Below, in pieces: positions 26,314-36,308 of a DNA stretch of 64,000 nt. The translations under genes and the position numbers were made by a program. The stretch spans positions 434,001-498,000 of the forward strand of contig NZ_LGIW01000015.1 in the NCBI RefSeq assembly GCF_001275385.1, given 5' to 3'. The notes below the pieces were generated by a model. It made no database searches. It had not been told where the DNA came from and was given only the letters and a program-made list of their open reading frames with translations. Within the stretch, counting starts at the first letter, position 1. The number at the start of each line of letters is the position of its first letter. The DNA comes from Exiguobacterium sp. BMC-KP. GTDB taxonomy: Bacteria > Bacillota > Bacilli > Exiguobacteriales > Exiguobacteriaceae.

Positions 26314-27135
26314 ATGGATTTACGGCAGTATCGCTATTTTTGTGCGGTCTTTGAGGAACAGTCCGTTACGCGAGCAGCAGAGCGCTTACGGATGGCACAA
26401 CCTGCCTTAACCCAGCAGATTCGACGAATGGAAGAAGAGCTCGGGGTTCGCCTCGTCGAACGAGCAGGGCGCGGGATCCGGATTACACCAAGCGGCAGTC
26501 GTTTGTATGAGCGGGCGGTCTCCTTGCTACAGTTTGAGCAGGAGACACGGATGGAGGTGAGTGACATTGAAGCCGGGCGGACAGGAATTTTGCGGATTGG
26601 TGTTAACACGTTATCAGCTAGTCGTTTAGTCGAATGGATTGAACTGATGAAGCGGCGACATCCCGGTATCATCTTACAAGTTCACCAAGGAGAATCCAGT
26701 GCACTCATCGAACGGTTGAAGGAGCGGTCACTTGATGCAGCATTTGTTCGTCTCCCGATTGATGCGCAAGGGATCTCGATCGAATGGATGGAGGAAGAAC
26801 CATTTCATCAAGTGTGGCACCCTGATCATCCGACCGCAGATATCATCATTCCAAGTCAAGAAGGGCTCGGTGTCTTTCAGACATTAAGTCAACGGTTAGG
26901 CGTCGTGTCGCAAGAGACATGTTCCGACGTTTTGACGCTGATCGGACTCGTACGCAGTGGACAAGCTGTAACCGTCTTACCGGAAAGTACATTGCGGGAA
27001 CTAGATATGACAGGACTACACCAGACATACCTGTCAGGTGCATCAAGTACGACGGCTTTCGTCTGGTTAACGGAGACGGGACCGACGACACTGACGAAAC
27101 AATTCATTGAAATCATGCAAGAAACAGCAGAATGA
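26314..27135 (+). CDS. LysR-family transcriptional regulator
   Basis: 273 aa. The N-terminal winged HTH is typical: MDLRQYRYFCAVFEEQSVTR, AERLRMAQPALTQQIRRMEE, LGVRLVERAGRGIRITPSG. The C-terminal part is a periplasmic-binding-like effector domain. Start at ATG 26314 after AAAGAGATGA; the frame's earlier ATG overlaps the RBS. Divergent from the nucleobase permease, its likely target; effector unknown. Only 30 nt ahead of rtcB, so the two may be co-transcribed. Confidence 0.92.
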   Translation: MDLRQYRYFCAVFEEQSVTRAAERLRMAQPALTQQIRRMEEELGVRLVERAGRGIRITPSGSRLYERAVSLLQFEQETRMEVSDIEAGRTGILRIGVNTLSASRLVEWIELMKRRHPGIILQVHQGESSALIERLKERSLDAAFVRLPIDAQGISIEWMEEEPFHQVWHPDHPTADIIIPSQEGLGVFQTLSQRLGVVSQETCSDVLTLIGLVRSGQAVTVLPESTLRELDMTGLHQTYLSGASSTTAFVWLTETGPTTLTKQFIEIMQETAE

Positions 27136-27165
27136 TCAATGGATAGGAAAGAAAGGATAAATCAC

Positions 27166-28350
27166 ATGAAAACAATTCAAGGTACTTACGGAGAAGCCAA
27201 AATCTTCACAGATAACGTTGACGATCTGACGATTAAGCAAGTCTCCACCATGTTAAACGAACAATTCGCGACAGACAGTCATGTCCGGATCATGCCGGAT
27301 TGTCACGCTGGAAAAGGGTCCGTCATCGGAACGACGATGCATGTGACGGACGAGGTCGTACCGAACCTCGTCGGTGTCGACATTGGTTGTGGCATGTTAT
27401 GTACACGACTCGTTGAACAGGGACCGATCGACTATGCGAAACTGGATGCAACGATTCAGCGTCTTGTTCCAAGTGGCATGTCAGTGCGGCAGCAAGCCCA
27501 TCCATTGTCTGAACAGGTACTGTTTAATGAAGTACTTGCACCGTTCAACGAGACACGCGCACGATTGTCGATCGGTACGCTCGGTGGAGGGAATCATTTT
27601 ATCGAATTGAATCAGGATGGAGCAGGATACTTGTATCTCGTGATTCATTCTGGCAGTCGCAATCTTGGTAAGACAATTGCTGAACATTATCAAGCAGAAG
27701 CGGAAACGACGCGTTTCCAGTTTGATGCGGACCAAGTGATTGCGGAATTAAAGCAACAGGGGCTCGAGTCAGATATTCAGGAGACTTTACAACAACTGAA
27801 GGAACAACGATCTTCGTTTAATAAAAACTTAGCATCTGTTTCCGGTGAAGCGATGGAACGTTATCTACATGATTTACAGATTGCGCAACGCTACGCGGCA
27901 CTGAATCGGCAAGCGATGACTGAGGTCATTTTCGAGGCGATGGGATGGACGGTAGCAGATCAGTTCGATACGATTCACAACTATATTGATCTCGAGGCGA
28001 TGATTCTACGAAAAGGTGCCATCTCTGCGAAAGCAGGCGAGCGAGCAATCATTCCGATGAACATGCGCGATGGCTCCTTGATCGTCGTCGGAAAAGGAAA
28101 TCCCGATTGGAACTACTCCGCGCCACACGGTGCAGGGCGTATCATGTCGCGATCAAAAGCATTTAAAACGGTTGAACTAGAGGCGTTCGAAAAGACAATG
28201 ACCGATGTCTGGTCGAGTTCTGTCGTCGCATCGACACGTGACGAGTCACCGTTCGTCTACAAACCGATGGACGAAATCATTCGCAACACGAAAGAGACAG
28301 TCGACGTCGTCGACATCATTAAACCACTATACAATTTTAAGGCGAAGTGA
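27166..28350 (+). CDS. rtcB: RtcB-family RNA ligase
   Basis: 394 aa. GTP-dependent ligase joining 2',3'-cyclic phosphate or 3'-phosphate RNA ends to 5'-OH. Metal and nucleotide motifs are visible: MPDCHAGKGSVIGTT, GVDIGCGM (metal Cys), GTLGGGNHFIEL, VIHSGSRNLG, and the guanylylated-His segment YSAPHGAGRIMSRS. The length is that of the shorter bacterial RtcB branch (archaeal/E. coli forms are longer). Start ATG 27166 after AAAGGAT. No archease or RtcA gene is adjacent, so its RNA substrate is not indicated; bacterial RtcB usually repairs damaged tRNA or rRNA. Confidence 0.93.
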   Translation: MKTIQGTYGEAKIFTDNVDDLTIKQVSTMLNEQFATDSHVRIMPDCHAGKGSVIGTTMHVTDEVVPNLVGVDIGCGMLCTRLVEQGPIDYAKLDATIQRLVPSGMSVRQQAHPLSEQVLFNEVLAPFNETRARLSIGTLGGGNHFIELNQDGAGYLYLVIHSGSRNLGKTIAEHYQAEAETTRFQFDADQVIAELKQQGLESDIQETLQQLKEQRSSFNKNLASVSGEAMERYLHDLQIAQRYAALNRQAMTEVIFEAMGWTVADQFDTIHNYIDLEAMILRKGAISAKAGERAIIPMNMRDGSLIVVGKGNPDWNYSAPHGAGRIMSRSKAFKTVELEAFEKTMTDVWSSSVVASTRDESPFVYKPMDEIIRNTKETVDVVDIIKPLYNFKAK

Positions 28351-28376
28351 AGTAGTTCGTCATAGGAGGATGTTCG

Positions 28377-28985
28377 ATGAAACGGAGAGGAAGAATGTTG
28401 ATTCTGGTTTCGAGTGTGATTTTATTCGCTGGGTGCACAGATGAGGCAGCCACGACAAAGTCGAAAGCAGAGATCAAAACAGCTACTCATACGAGTCAAA
28501 AGATAGACGAGAAGCGACATCGAGTGTTGACGCATGAGCAGTATGAAAAATTGTTTGAACACATGAATCAGCACGTAAAGATACATCATTTCCAATTGAA
28601 AGCGAGCACGGTAGGAGACGATTTCACGGTTGTAGATCGAGCATTAAGTTTCGGTAAGAGACGCTGGTTAACTGTTGATGGAACAATCGACAGTGGATCA
28701 ACACAAGAGTCACTTTATTTTGAAAACAAGAACCAAGACACACAAGTATCGGTTCACTTCGCTTATACAGATCAATACATAGGAAATGATATGCTTCAGT
28801 ATCAATCAAATGACGAAAATAAGGAACTCAATCAAGAGCTGTCAAATCGATCCGATCTCATCATGATCAGCTTTAAGAACATCATCATAACCGTACAACA
28901 ACATTCTTTAAATAAAGTCGATCCTGATACGACGCAACGAGTAGCTCAACAGATGATTGATGAATTAGAGAACTATCATCACTAA
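28377..28985 (+). CDS. Unknown lipoprotein
   Basis: 202 aa with a basic start, hydrophobic stretch and lipobox (MLILVSSVILFAGCTDEA), so lipidated on the Cys and anchored outside the membrane. The mature part is hydrophilic and mixed alpha/beta; no family recognised. RBS AGGAGG with a good spacer; 26 nt after rtcB, possibly the third gene of a LysR-rtcB-lipoprotein transcript. Confidence 0.8.
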   Translation: MKRRGRMLILVSSVILFAGCTDEAATTKSKAEIKTATHTSQKIDEKRHRVLTHEQYEKLFEHMNQHVKIHHFQLKASTVGDDFTVVDRALSFGKRRWLTVDGTIDSGSTQESLYFENKNQDTQVSVHFAYTDQYIGNDMLQYQSNDENKELNQELSNRSDLIMISFKNIIITVQQHSLNKVDPDTTQRVAQQMIDELENYHH

Positions 28986-29024
28986 TACTTCTGAGGACGT
29001 TTTGATCTTAGAGTATTTAATGGC

Positions 29025-29056
29025 ACAAAAAAACGTTCTCGTATAGAACGAGAACG
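29025..29056 (-). terminator. Terminator of the DUF1269-like stress gene
   Basis: CGTTCTCG/CGAGAACG hairpin (29034-29056) with seven U on the minus strand (A-run 29027-29033). Confidence 0.8.
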
Positions 29057-29079
29057 CGAAGCTGATAAATCTACTTTTA

Positions 29080-29574
29080 TTAGACGGCACCATCCGGCAA
29101 CGTCTCACCTGACCGGCGAATCGTCGCGCCGAGTTCAGCGGCAATGGCATTGACAGCTTCCGAATCTTCATTAACTTCACTGATGAGGATAACACCGTAA
29201 TGGTCGGGATTGATCTGATTCAGCGTTCGGTTGAACAAATCAAACGATTCCCGTTCGTTTTTCTCATCTCGATTCGCACCAATCAAATAGCCAGCGACAG
29301 AACCGACGAGCATACCGAACGGACCACCGACGACACCAATCGCCATACCGATAAGAGAACCTTTAAAGGATTGATCTTGTTGCGTGAAGTCGATTGCATC
29401 GATGAAAGAGAAGCCTTCCGCTTCGTCCCGTTTCGCAAGAACCATCTGATCCATTTCGATTTCCTTGATCGCCTCAAGGTCTTTAATCATTGCAAAGCCA
29501 GTTTTTGCTTGTTCTAAATCGCTAAAAATGATTGTCGTAATGACGTGCGTTGCATCGCTTTTATATTTCGCCAT
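29080..29574 (-). CDS. DUF1269-like general stress membrane protein
   Basis: 164 aa. N-terminal alpha/beta part (HVITTIIFSDLEQAKTGFAM, VLAKRDEAEGFSFID) and a glycine-zipper hydrophobic hairpin (GSLIGMAIGVVGGPFGMLVG) typical of DUF1269 proteins. Start ATG 29574 after GGAGG. A SigB-type promoter stands upstream, supporting a general stress role; molecular function unknown. Confidence 0.85.
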   Translation of the reverse strand: MAKYKSDATHVITTIIFSDLEQAKTGFAMIKDLEAIKEIEMDQMVLAKRDEAEGFSFIDAIDFTQQDQSFKGSLIGMAIGVVGGPFGMLVGSVAGYLIGANRDEKNERESFDLFNRTLNQINPDHYGVILISEVNEDSEAVNAIAAELGATIRRSGETLPDGAV

Positions 29575-29619
29575 AATAAACGCCTCCACAAGAATCGGAT
29601 ATCGTACTACACTTTTTAA

Positions 29620-29645
29620 GTACCCTGAACATTCTAAATGGAAAC
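29620..29645 (-). promoter_or_regulatory. SigB-type promoter of the DUF1269-like gene
   Basis: Minus strand GTTTCC (29645-29640), 14-nt spacer, GGGTAC (29625-29620). Confidence 0.65.
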
Positions 29646-29701
29646 GCCTGACTGTAAATATGAGAAAATCTGCACAACAGAATAATTTTCTAATATTGGC
29701 A

Positions 29702-29768
29702 ATAAGTAAAACTTATCGAAAGTCTTTTGTTCTTTCAAATTGTAACCGAATCCATATTATACTATGAT
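29702..29768 (+). promoter_or_regulatory. Aconitase promoter with CcpC-type dyad
   Basis: ATAA-N7-TTAT at 29702-29716 is an exact CcpC operator dyad. The core promoter is TTGTAA (29740-29745), 17-nt spacer, TATGAT (29763-29768). With a start site near 29775 the dyad centre falls around -66, where B. subtilis citB has its CcpC site; a TTAT half-site (29757-29760) lies inside the promoter. Confidence 0.75.
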
Positions 29769-29831
29769 AGAACTGTACAAGTAAGCGGTATCAGGGGCTT
29801 GATGTCGTGAACACTTAAAGGGGGAATCACC

Positions 29832-32558
29832 ATGAAGCAAACAGATGTGTCGCAAGATGTCTTTGGCGCACGCCGTTCGTTTGAAGCAAACGGTAAGAAT
29901 TATCAGTACTACAGTCTTGAAAAATTGGAAGAACTCGGATTGACGGAAGTCAAACGTCTTCCATATTCGATTCGTGTCCTACTCGAGTCAGTACTTCGTC
30001 AACAAGATGGTCGTTCGATTACACGTGAACACGTCGAGAACTTGGCGAAATGGGGAACAGCTCAAGTTTCGAACGATGTCGATGTTCCGTTCAAACCGTC
30101 ACGCGTTATCCTTCAAGACTTCACAGGTGTTCCAACGGTCGTTGACCTCGCATCACTTCGTAAAGCCATGCAAGATCTCGGTGGAGACCCATCGGTCATC
30201 AACCCAGAAGTACCAGTCGACCTCGTCGTTGACCACTCGGTTCAAGTCGATGCATACGGTTTTGCTGGTGCACTTGCAGAAAACATGGATCTCGAATTTG
30301 AGCGTAACGAAGAGCGTTACAAATTACTTCGCTGGGCGACTTCGGCATTCGATAACTACCGTGCCGTACCACCTGCAACAGGAATCGTCCACCAAGTTAA
30401 CCTCGAGTACTTGGCATCTGTCGTCCTTGAAAAGGAAACAGCAGACGGTACAGTTGATGTGTATCCAGATACACTCGTCGGAACGGATTCACATACGACG
30501 ATGATCAACGGTCTCGGCGTCCTCGGTTGGGGTGTCGGTGGAATCGAAGCGGAAGCGGGCATGCTCGGACAGCCATCGTTCTTCCCAGTACCAGAAGTCA
30601 TCGGTGTACGCATCACAGGTGAGATGCACCCAGGAACGACAGCAACAGACGTCGCCCTTCGCGTGACAGAAATGCTCCGTCAAGAGAACGTCGTCGGTAA
30701 ATTCGTCGAGTTCTTCGGTCCATCACTCCATTTGATGTCACTATCTGACCGGGCAACAATCGCAAACATGGCGCCAGAATACGGTGCAACATGTGGATTC
30801 TTCCCAGTTGATACAGAAACATTGACGTACCTTCGTTTGACAGGTCGCGATGAAGAATTAATCGAAAAAGTCGAGAACTACTCGAAAGCAAACGGTTTGT
30901 TCTACACGCCACAAAACGAAGATCCAACATTCACGAAAACAGTCGAACTTGATCTTTCAACGATCGTTCCTGCCCTTGCTGGACCAAAACGTCCACAAGA
31001 CCGGATCGATTTGACGGATGTGCATACATCATTCAAAAAAGCGTTAACGGCTCCACAAGGAAACGCTGGATTCGGATTAGCGGAAGAAGAAGCGAACAAA
31101 GTCGCAGTCGTTCAGTTCGAAGACGAAGCGGTTGAGATGCGTACAGGGGATGTGGCAATCGCTGCGATCACAAGCTGTACGAATACATCAAACCCTTACG
31201 TCATGATCGGTGCGGGACTCGTCGCGAAAAAAGCGATCGAACTCGGTCTTTCGGTTCCGAAATACGTCAAGACATCACTTGCGCCAGGATCGAAAGTCGT
31301 TACGGATTACCTCGAGAAATCAGGACTCCAAACGTACCTTGACGAACTCGGCTTCAACACGGTCGGTTACGGCTGTACGACATGTATCGGTAACTCCGGT
31401 CCACTTGACCGTGCTGTCGAAGATGCAATCCTCGGCTCAGACTTACTCGTTTCGTCTGTCCTCTCAGGAAACCGTAATTTCGAAGGTCGTGTACACCCGC
31501 TCGTCAAAGCGAACTACTTGGCTTCACCGCCACTCGTCGTCGCTTATGCGCTTGCAGGAACGGTCGACGTCGATATCATGAACGCATCACTCGGAACAGG
31601 CAAAGACGGACAAGAAGTCTTCTTCGCTGACATCTGGCCTTCGCGTGATGAGATCCAAACGATCATCAACACAGTCGTCACACCAGAAAGCTTCCGTGCA
31701 GAATACGATTCAGTCTTCACAGGAAACGAACGTTGGAACAACCTTGACGTGCCAACAGGAGATCAGTATGACTTCGACGGTGAGTCGACATACATCCAAA
31801 ACCCACCGTTCTTCGAGAACCTCGCGAAGGAAGCGGGTCAAGTCGAAGCACTCAACGGACTCCGTGTCTTCGGTAAGTTCGCTGATTCGGTCACGACTGA
31901 CCATATCTCACCAGCTGGTTCATTCTCGAAAACGACGCCAGCCGGTCAATATCTCGTCAACAAAGGGGTTGCACCAAAAGACTTCAACTCATACGGCTCA
32001 CGTCGTGGTAACCACGAAATCATGATGCGCGGAACGTTCGCGAACATCCGAATCCGTAACCAAGTCGCTCCAGGTACTGAAGGTGGCTTCACGACGTACT
32101 GGCCAACAGGCGAAACGATGGCGATGTACGATGCTGCGATGAAGTACAAAGAAGATGGCACAGGTCTCGTCATCCTCGCTGGTAAAGATTACGGGATGGG
32201 TTCTTCACGTGACTGGGCAGCAAAAGGAACGAACTTACTCGGCGTTAAAGCCGTCATCGCGGAGAGCTTCGAGCGGATTCACCGTTCAAACCTCGTCATG
32301 ATGGGTGTTCTTCCACTTCAATACGTGGCAGGCACGACAGCTGAAACACTTGGTCTAACAGGTGAAGAAGCAATCAGTATCGCAATCGATGAGTCTGTTC
32401 GTCCACGTGACATCGTCAAAGTCACAGCAACTGCGGCAGACGGAAAAGTCACTGAATTCGAAGCAATCGCTCGTTTTGATTCAGAAGTCGACATCGATTA
32501 CTACCGTCACGGCGGGATCTTACCAATGGTCCTTCGTGAGCGTCTCCAACAAGCATAA
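29832..32558 (+). CDS. citB: Aconitate hydratase (aconitase, IRP1/AcnA type)
   Basis: TCA-cycle enzyme converting citrate to isocitrate; 908 aa (B. subtilis CitB 909). The [4Fe-4S] ligands are in [19 protein letters not shown] and [14 protein letters not shown]. Other family motifs: [56 protein letters not shown]. Family members can moonlight as RNA-binding proteins when iron is scarce. AAAGGGGG RBS. Codon usage suggests high expression. A strong terminator follows. Confidence 0.97.
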   Translation: MKQTDVSQDVFGARRSFEANGKNYQYYSLEKLEELGLTEVKRLPYSIRVLLESVLRQQDGRSITREHVENLAKWGTAQVSNDVDVPFKPSRVILQDFTGVPTVVDLASLRKAMQDLGGDPSVINPEVPVDLVVDHSVQVDAYGFAGALAENMDLEFERNEERYKLLRWATSAFDNYRAVPPATGIVHQVNLEYLASVVLEKETADGTVDVYPDTLVGTDSHTTMINGLGVLGWGVGGIEAEAGMLGQPSFFPVPEVIGVRITGEMHPGTTATDVALRVTEMLRQENVVGKFVEFFGPSLHLMSLSDRATIANMAPEYGATCGFFPVDTETLTYLRLTGRDEELIEKVENYSKANGLFYTPQNEDPTFTKTVELDLSTIVPALAGPKRPQDRIDLTDVHTSFKKALTAPQGNAGFGLAEEEANKVAVVQFEDEAVEMRTGDVAIAAITSCTNTSNPYVMIGAGLVAKKAIELGLSVPKYVKTSLAPGSKVVTDYLEKSGLQTYLDELGFNTVGYGCTTCIGNSGPLDRAVEDAILGSDLLVSSVLSGNRNFEGRVHPLVKANYLASPPLVVAYALAGTVDVDIMNASLGTGKDGQEVFFADIWPSRDEIQTIINTVVTPESFRAEYDSVFTGNERWNNLDVPTGDQYDFDGESTYIQNPPFFENLAKEAGQVEALNGLRVFGKFADSVTTDHISPAGSFSKTTPAGQYLVNKGVAPKDFNSYGSRRGNHEIMMRGTFANIRIRNQVAPGTEGGFTTYWPTGETMAMYDAAMKYKEDGTGLVILAGKDYGMGSSRDWAAKGTNLLGVKAVIAESFERIHRSNLVMMGVLPLQYVAGTTAETLGLTGEEAISIAIDESVRPRDIVKVTATAADGKVTEFEAIARFDSEVDIDYYRHGGILPMVLRERLQQA

Positions 32559-32570
32559 GATGATGAATCA

Positions 32571-32598
32571 AAGGTGGGGGAAACCCCACCTTTTTTGA
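32571..32598 (+). terminator. Terminator of citB
   Basis: Perfect AAGGTGGGG/CCCCACCTT stem with a GAAA loop and T6. Confidence 0.92.
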
Positions 32599-32613
32599 CG
32601 AGAGGAGAATACG

Positions 32614-33084
32614 ATGAATCGATTCAAGAAGTGGTTCCAACCGAAGAGTGAAAATCTTTTACCGATGCGTGACGTGACGCTTGAAGAAGTCAAACGAGCA
32701 ACCCATGCCTTTGAATCCGAACTACCAAAAGGAACGAATCGGACGGTTCTCCTAGATGCAGAACAGCGAATCGATTTGACCCAACTGGAACATCAGTTGA
32801 AAGCACGCTCGACACAAGAGTTTTATATGTCACGTGAGACGTTTGCCATTATGGAGGCAAAGGACCGAGAACTGGTTTATGAAATGGATCATGTCCAGAT
32901 CGCTGTCGATCAGTACTTGCACCATGTCAAAAAGTTGCCGCTCAAAGCACATACAAAGACGATGCAAGTCGATTGTGCCAAACTTTTTCAAGAAGGCTAT
33001 TTACGCGAAATGCCACATCATAGTTATTACTTAGTCGATGATTCACTGATCGTCTCACTGACACCTAAAGCACCACGACCATGA
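32614..33084 (+). CDS. Unknown cytoplasmic protein (possibly DUF3939-like)
   Basis: 156 aa, starts MNRFKKWFQPKSENLLPMRD, with RDVTLEEVKRATHAFESELP and QEFYMSRETFAIMEAKDREL; no membrane segment. The pattern is reminiscent of DUF3939 from memory, which I could not check. Clear GAGAGGAG RBS. Terminator follows at about 33089-33121. Confidence 0.75.
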   Translation: MNRFKKWFQPKSENLLPMRDVTLEEVKRATHAFESELPKGTNRTVLLDAEQRIDLTQLEHQLKARSTQEFYMSRETFAIMEAKDRELVYEMDHVQIAVDQYLHHVKKLPLKAHTKTMQVDCAKLFQEGYLREMPHHSYYLVDDSLIVSLTPKAPRP

Positions 33085-33088
33085 TAGC

Positions 33089-33121
33089 AGACGGACCGAA
33101 TCCAATCGGTTCGTCTTTTTT
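33089..33121 (+). terminator. Terminator
   Basis: AGACGGACCG/CGGTTCGTCT stem (one G-U pair), 8-nt loop, then T7. Confidence 0.8.
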
Positions 33122-33199
33122 TGTCGTCACGACGATCTTTTCATTTGTTCAAAAGTCTGACGAATTTACTCAGAAATCGTGAAATCTTGGACAAACCCT

Positions 33200-33228
33200 T
33201 TGTATTTCCCCCTTAAAACCGATACGAT
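33200..33228 (+). promoter_or_regulatory. SigA-type promoter of the next gene
   Basis: TTGTAT (33200-33205), 17-nt spacer, TACGAT (33223-33228). Confidence 0.55.
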
Positions 33229-33268
33229 GATAGGGAATAGAGACTTGAGCTAGGAAGGTGTACATGGC

Positions 33269-33976
33269 ATGACGAAACGAACGAGCACGTGGATTGCAGT
33301 AGCAATCGTGGCAATGGCGATCCTCCTTGCCTACAATTTTTATCTCTTGAATAAGACGCAGACTGCAAGCGATGAAAAGGCCGCAACAGTCAAACCGTTC
33401 TATACGATGACACGCATTCAATATGTTGAGAAGAAACTCGCGACGAAAAAGGATGAACTTGAATCTCGGACGTATGAAGTTGTCTTTAATGACAAAGGAC
33501 ACTTCCGGACAGAAGTCGTAGACGGTCCGTCAAAAGGGTCGCTTGCGATCTGGAACGGGACGATGTTCCGTGAGTATGATGCGACAGGCAAATTAGTCAA
33601 TGAGACGAAAGCGGGCAAAAGTGTCAGTGCGCCACGCCCATTCCTCTCACGTGGGTTCAATGAACAAATCCTCGCCTTCATCAACAAAGGTGACTTTGGA
33701 CAAGTCGAAGGGGAAGCGGACATTGCCGGAATGGCAGCAGACGTGTATGTGAAAAAAGAACCATCGAGTACAGTACCGGAAGACTGGATCAAACAATATC
33801 CATCAATTTTCGATAAAGAAAACAATCAAGAACAAGCGACGTATTATGTAGCATCCGACCGTTCGAAAGTACTCGGTGCGGAATCACGGAATAACGGTAA
33901 GTTGTTCTACTCTGTCAAAATGAAGAGTTTTGAAACGATCGATACGTTCGATCCGGATTGGTTAAAAGCAAAATAA
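33269..33976 (+). CDS. Unknown membrane-anchored extracytoplasmic protein, LolA-like fold possible
   Basis: 235 aa: one N-terminal membrane anchor (WIAVAIVAMAILLAYNFYLL) and an external domain with beta-rich repeats (YEVVFNDKGHFRTEVVDGPS, LAIWNGTMFREYD). The F-R-E-V-G----WNG-----Y pattern resembles LolA/LppX-type carrier folds found in Gram-positive anti-sigma or lipoprotein families; this is inference. RBS AGGAAGGTG. Confidence 0.75.
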   Translation: MTKRTSTWIAVAIVAMAILLAYNFYLLNKTQTASDEKAATVKPFYTMTRIQYVEKKLATKKDELESRTYEVVFNDKGHFRTEVVDGPSKGSLAIWNGTMFREYDATGKLVNETKAGKSVSAPRPFLSRGFNEQILAFINKGDFGQVEGEADIAGMAADVYVKKEPSSTVPEDWIKQYPSIFDKENNQEQATYYVASDRSKVLGAESRNNGKLFYSVKMKSFETIDTFDPDWLKAK

Positions 33977-33987
33977 TCAAGAAACGA

Positions 33988-34034
33988 CCGGCGATGACGC
34001 TACGAAACGGTAGCGGACAAAGTCGGTTTTTTCG
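33988..34034 (+). terminator. Probable terminator
   Basis: ACCG ... GCTAC-C/GTAGC ... CGGT nested hairpin followed by T6, before the AAA gene. Confidence 0.55.
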
Positions 34035-34052
34035 AGACGCAGGAGGTTCAAC

Positions 34053-36296
34053 ATGGAAGCATTCTCGAAAGAGGAGATGTTCAATCAAATCAAGGTGTGG
34101 GAAGAGGGCGCAAAAGTCGAGGAGGTGCTAGCGTTACGATATGCCCAAAGTAGTCGGCTACTTGGCGAAACGGAAGCACTCGTCCGAATATTAGCGTTAC
34201 TCGTCGAGCATCGTTACATCATGACAGGACGACTCGATGCACTTGCTGAAAGCTGGATGCAAGAGATTCGTCAGCACGATCGCTTGCCAGCACGTCTCGA
34301 ACAGTTATTAACGGAACAACAATTACAAAGTACGTATCAACGTCTCGTCGCGCATACGTTCCCGACGATTCGCGAGACGGATAATGCGAACGCCAAACGA
34401 TCGGCGACGAAGGAACTGATCCTCCAAGCCAGCCAAATCGTCGAGGAGACGGATCAAATCGTCGAACTGACAGAACGACTGCGTCGCTTAGATGCTGAAC
34501 GCTGGACGGAACTGTTTGAGGCTGGAACAGCATTACTTCGTTCGAGTGCGACGCTTGAACAGACCGCGCAAACGTTCGTCGATAGCTTACAAGAACGTTT
34601 CTATTCCCGAGAAGCGTTCCGTGAGATGACGGAACTGAAGGCGACGACAATCCAGGATCTCAAGCGTGTCGTTGCCTTGTTACCCGTTGAAAGTAAACAA
34701 GTCGAACGATCGGCACTCGAGGAACTCGACGCGATGATTGGTCTTGAAGACATCAAACAACGCGTTCACCATATGTATCGGTTCTTGAAGTATCAACAAA
34801 AACGATCGGAAGATGGCTATCGTTCGAGCGACCAGCCATCTTTACACATGATTTTCATGGGCAATCCCGGAACTGGGAAGACGACACTTGCTCGCTTGAT
34901 GGCGAAAATTTACCACGAACTCGGACTTCTTGAACGACCGGAAGTCGTTGAGACAGATCGTTCATCGCTCGTCGGCGCGTTCGTCGGTCAAACGGAAGAA
35001 CAAGTCATGAGTAAGGTCCGTGAAGCCGTAGGAGGTGTGCTCTTCATTGATGAGGCCTACGCCTTAAAACGGGCCGGGCAAAGTGGGAACGATTATGGAC
35101 AAGCAGCCATTGATACGCTCGTCGCCGCAATGACGAGTGGTGAGTATGCAGGACGGTTTGCAGTCGTTCTTGCCGGTTATCCGGAAGAGATGCGCGATTT
35201 TCTCAAGGCGAACCCGGGACTTCGGAGTCGTTTCCCGGAATCGAATCATTATTTGCTCGCCGACTATACGGATCAGGAACTGCTTGCGATCGGACGGTCG
35301 ATCGCGACAGCGAACGATTACGTCTTGACGGAACAAGCAGAACGAGCATTACTCGGTCGCCTAGAGCGAGAACGTGTTGACGCGAGCTTCGGAAACGGTC
35401 GGGCCGTCCGAAACATCGTGCTTGATGCCATCTTCAAAAAAGGGGCGAGCCTTGGAGAAAGTGCGAGTCACGAGGATTTTGCCTTACTCGAACAAACGGA
35501 TTTTGAGATGGTGCAGGAACCGGATGCTACAGTTGAGGAACGGATTGCTTCGCTCGTCGGATTGTCTGATCTTAAAGATGAACTGAAGCAAATTGAAGCG
35601 TTGTTATCGATGCAAAAACGCCGTCGTGAAGCGGGCTATAAAGTGTTGCCAGTCGAATTGCACGCGGTCTTTAGCGGCAATAGCGGGACAGGTAAGACGA
35701 CCGTCGCCCAACTCTATGCTGATGTCTTACGACAATGCGGTTATTTGAAACGCGGACATTTAAAAGTCGTCAGTCGTGCGGATCTCGTCTCTGGTTACGT
35801 CGGACAAACGGCGCAAAAAACGCGCGATGCGATCCGAGACGCGCTTGGTGGTGTTTTATTCATCGACGAGGCATATGCTTTAAATGGGGGAGCGAATGAC
35901 TTCGGAAAGGAAGCGATCGATACGCTCGTTGACGAGATGACGAAACATCAAGATAATCTCGTCGTCGTTCTTGCCGGTTACGAGCAACAGATGAACGCGT
36001 TGCTTGCTAGTAATCCAGGATTGAAATCACGCTTTAAGCGTTCATTTCACTTCCCGAATTATACGCCAGAAGAGTTGATTCAAATCATCGAAGGATATGC
36101 TGCACGGTTTGGGTATGAACTGACGGAGGACGCACGACAAACGCTGACAGAGAAGATTGACGTCGTTCCGAACGGAAACGCCCGGGCAGCGATCACGATT
36201 GTCGAACAGGCGATTGCGAAGCAATCGATGCGATTAATTGACAAAGTTAGCTTATCGGGTTCAGAATGGTCCTATCTTGAAAAAGAGGATTTTTAA
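34053..36296 (+). CDS. Tandem AAA+ ATPase of the SpoVK/CbbX/EccA class
   Basis: 747 aa. Residues ~1-225 are helical and unlike any domain I know. Two AAA+ modules follow: the first with LHMIFMGNPGTGKTTLARLM, GAFVGQTEEQ and GGVLFIDEAYALKRAG; the second with AVFSGNSGTGKTTVAQLY, SGYVGQTAQKTRD and GGVLFIDEAYALNGGAND. Arg-finger-bearing FLKANPGLRSRFP and LLASNPGLKSRFK are in both, so both rings look active. Related proteins are SpoVK (sporulation), CbbX (rubisco activase) and EccA (type VII secretion), usually with a single module. RBS GCAGGAGG. 12 nt ahead of the thioesterase gene, likely one operon. Confidence 0.88.
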   Translation: MEAFSKEEMFNQIKVWEEGAKVEEVLALRYAQSSRLLGETEALVRILALLVEHRYIMTGRLDALAESWMQEIRQHDRLPARLEQLLTEQQLQSTYQRLVAHTFPTIRETDNANAKRSATKELILQASQIVEETDQIVELTERLRRLDAERWTELFEAGTALLRSSATLEQTAQTFVDSLQERFYSREAFREMTELKATTIQDLKRVVALLPVESKQVERSALEELDAMIGLEDIKQRVHHMYRFLKYQQKRSEDGYRSSDQPSLHMIFMGNPGTGKTTLARLMAKIYHELGLLERPEVVETDRSSLVGAFVGQTEEQVMSKVREAVGGVLFIDEAYALKRAGQSGNDYGQAAIDTLVAAMTSGEYAGRFAVVLAGYPEEMRDFLKANPGLRSRFPESNHYLLADYTDQELLAIGRSIATANDYVLTEQAERALLGRLERERVDASFGNGRAVRNIVLDAIFKKGASLGESASHEDFALLEQTDFEMVQEPDATVEERIASLVGLSDLKDELKQIEALLSMQKRRREAGYKVLPVELHAVFSGNSGTGKTTVAQLYADVLRQCGYLKRGHLKVVSRADLVSGYVGQTAQKTRDAIRDALGGVLFIDEAYALNGGANDFGKEAIDTLVDEMTKHQDNLVVVLAGYEQQMNALLASNPGLKSRFKRSFHFPNYTPEELIQIIEGYAARFGYELTEDARQTLTEKIDVVPNGNARAAITIVEQAIAKQSMRLIDKVSLSGSEWSYLEKEDF

Positions 36297-36308
36297 GGGG
36301 GAAGCTAC

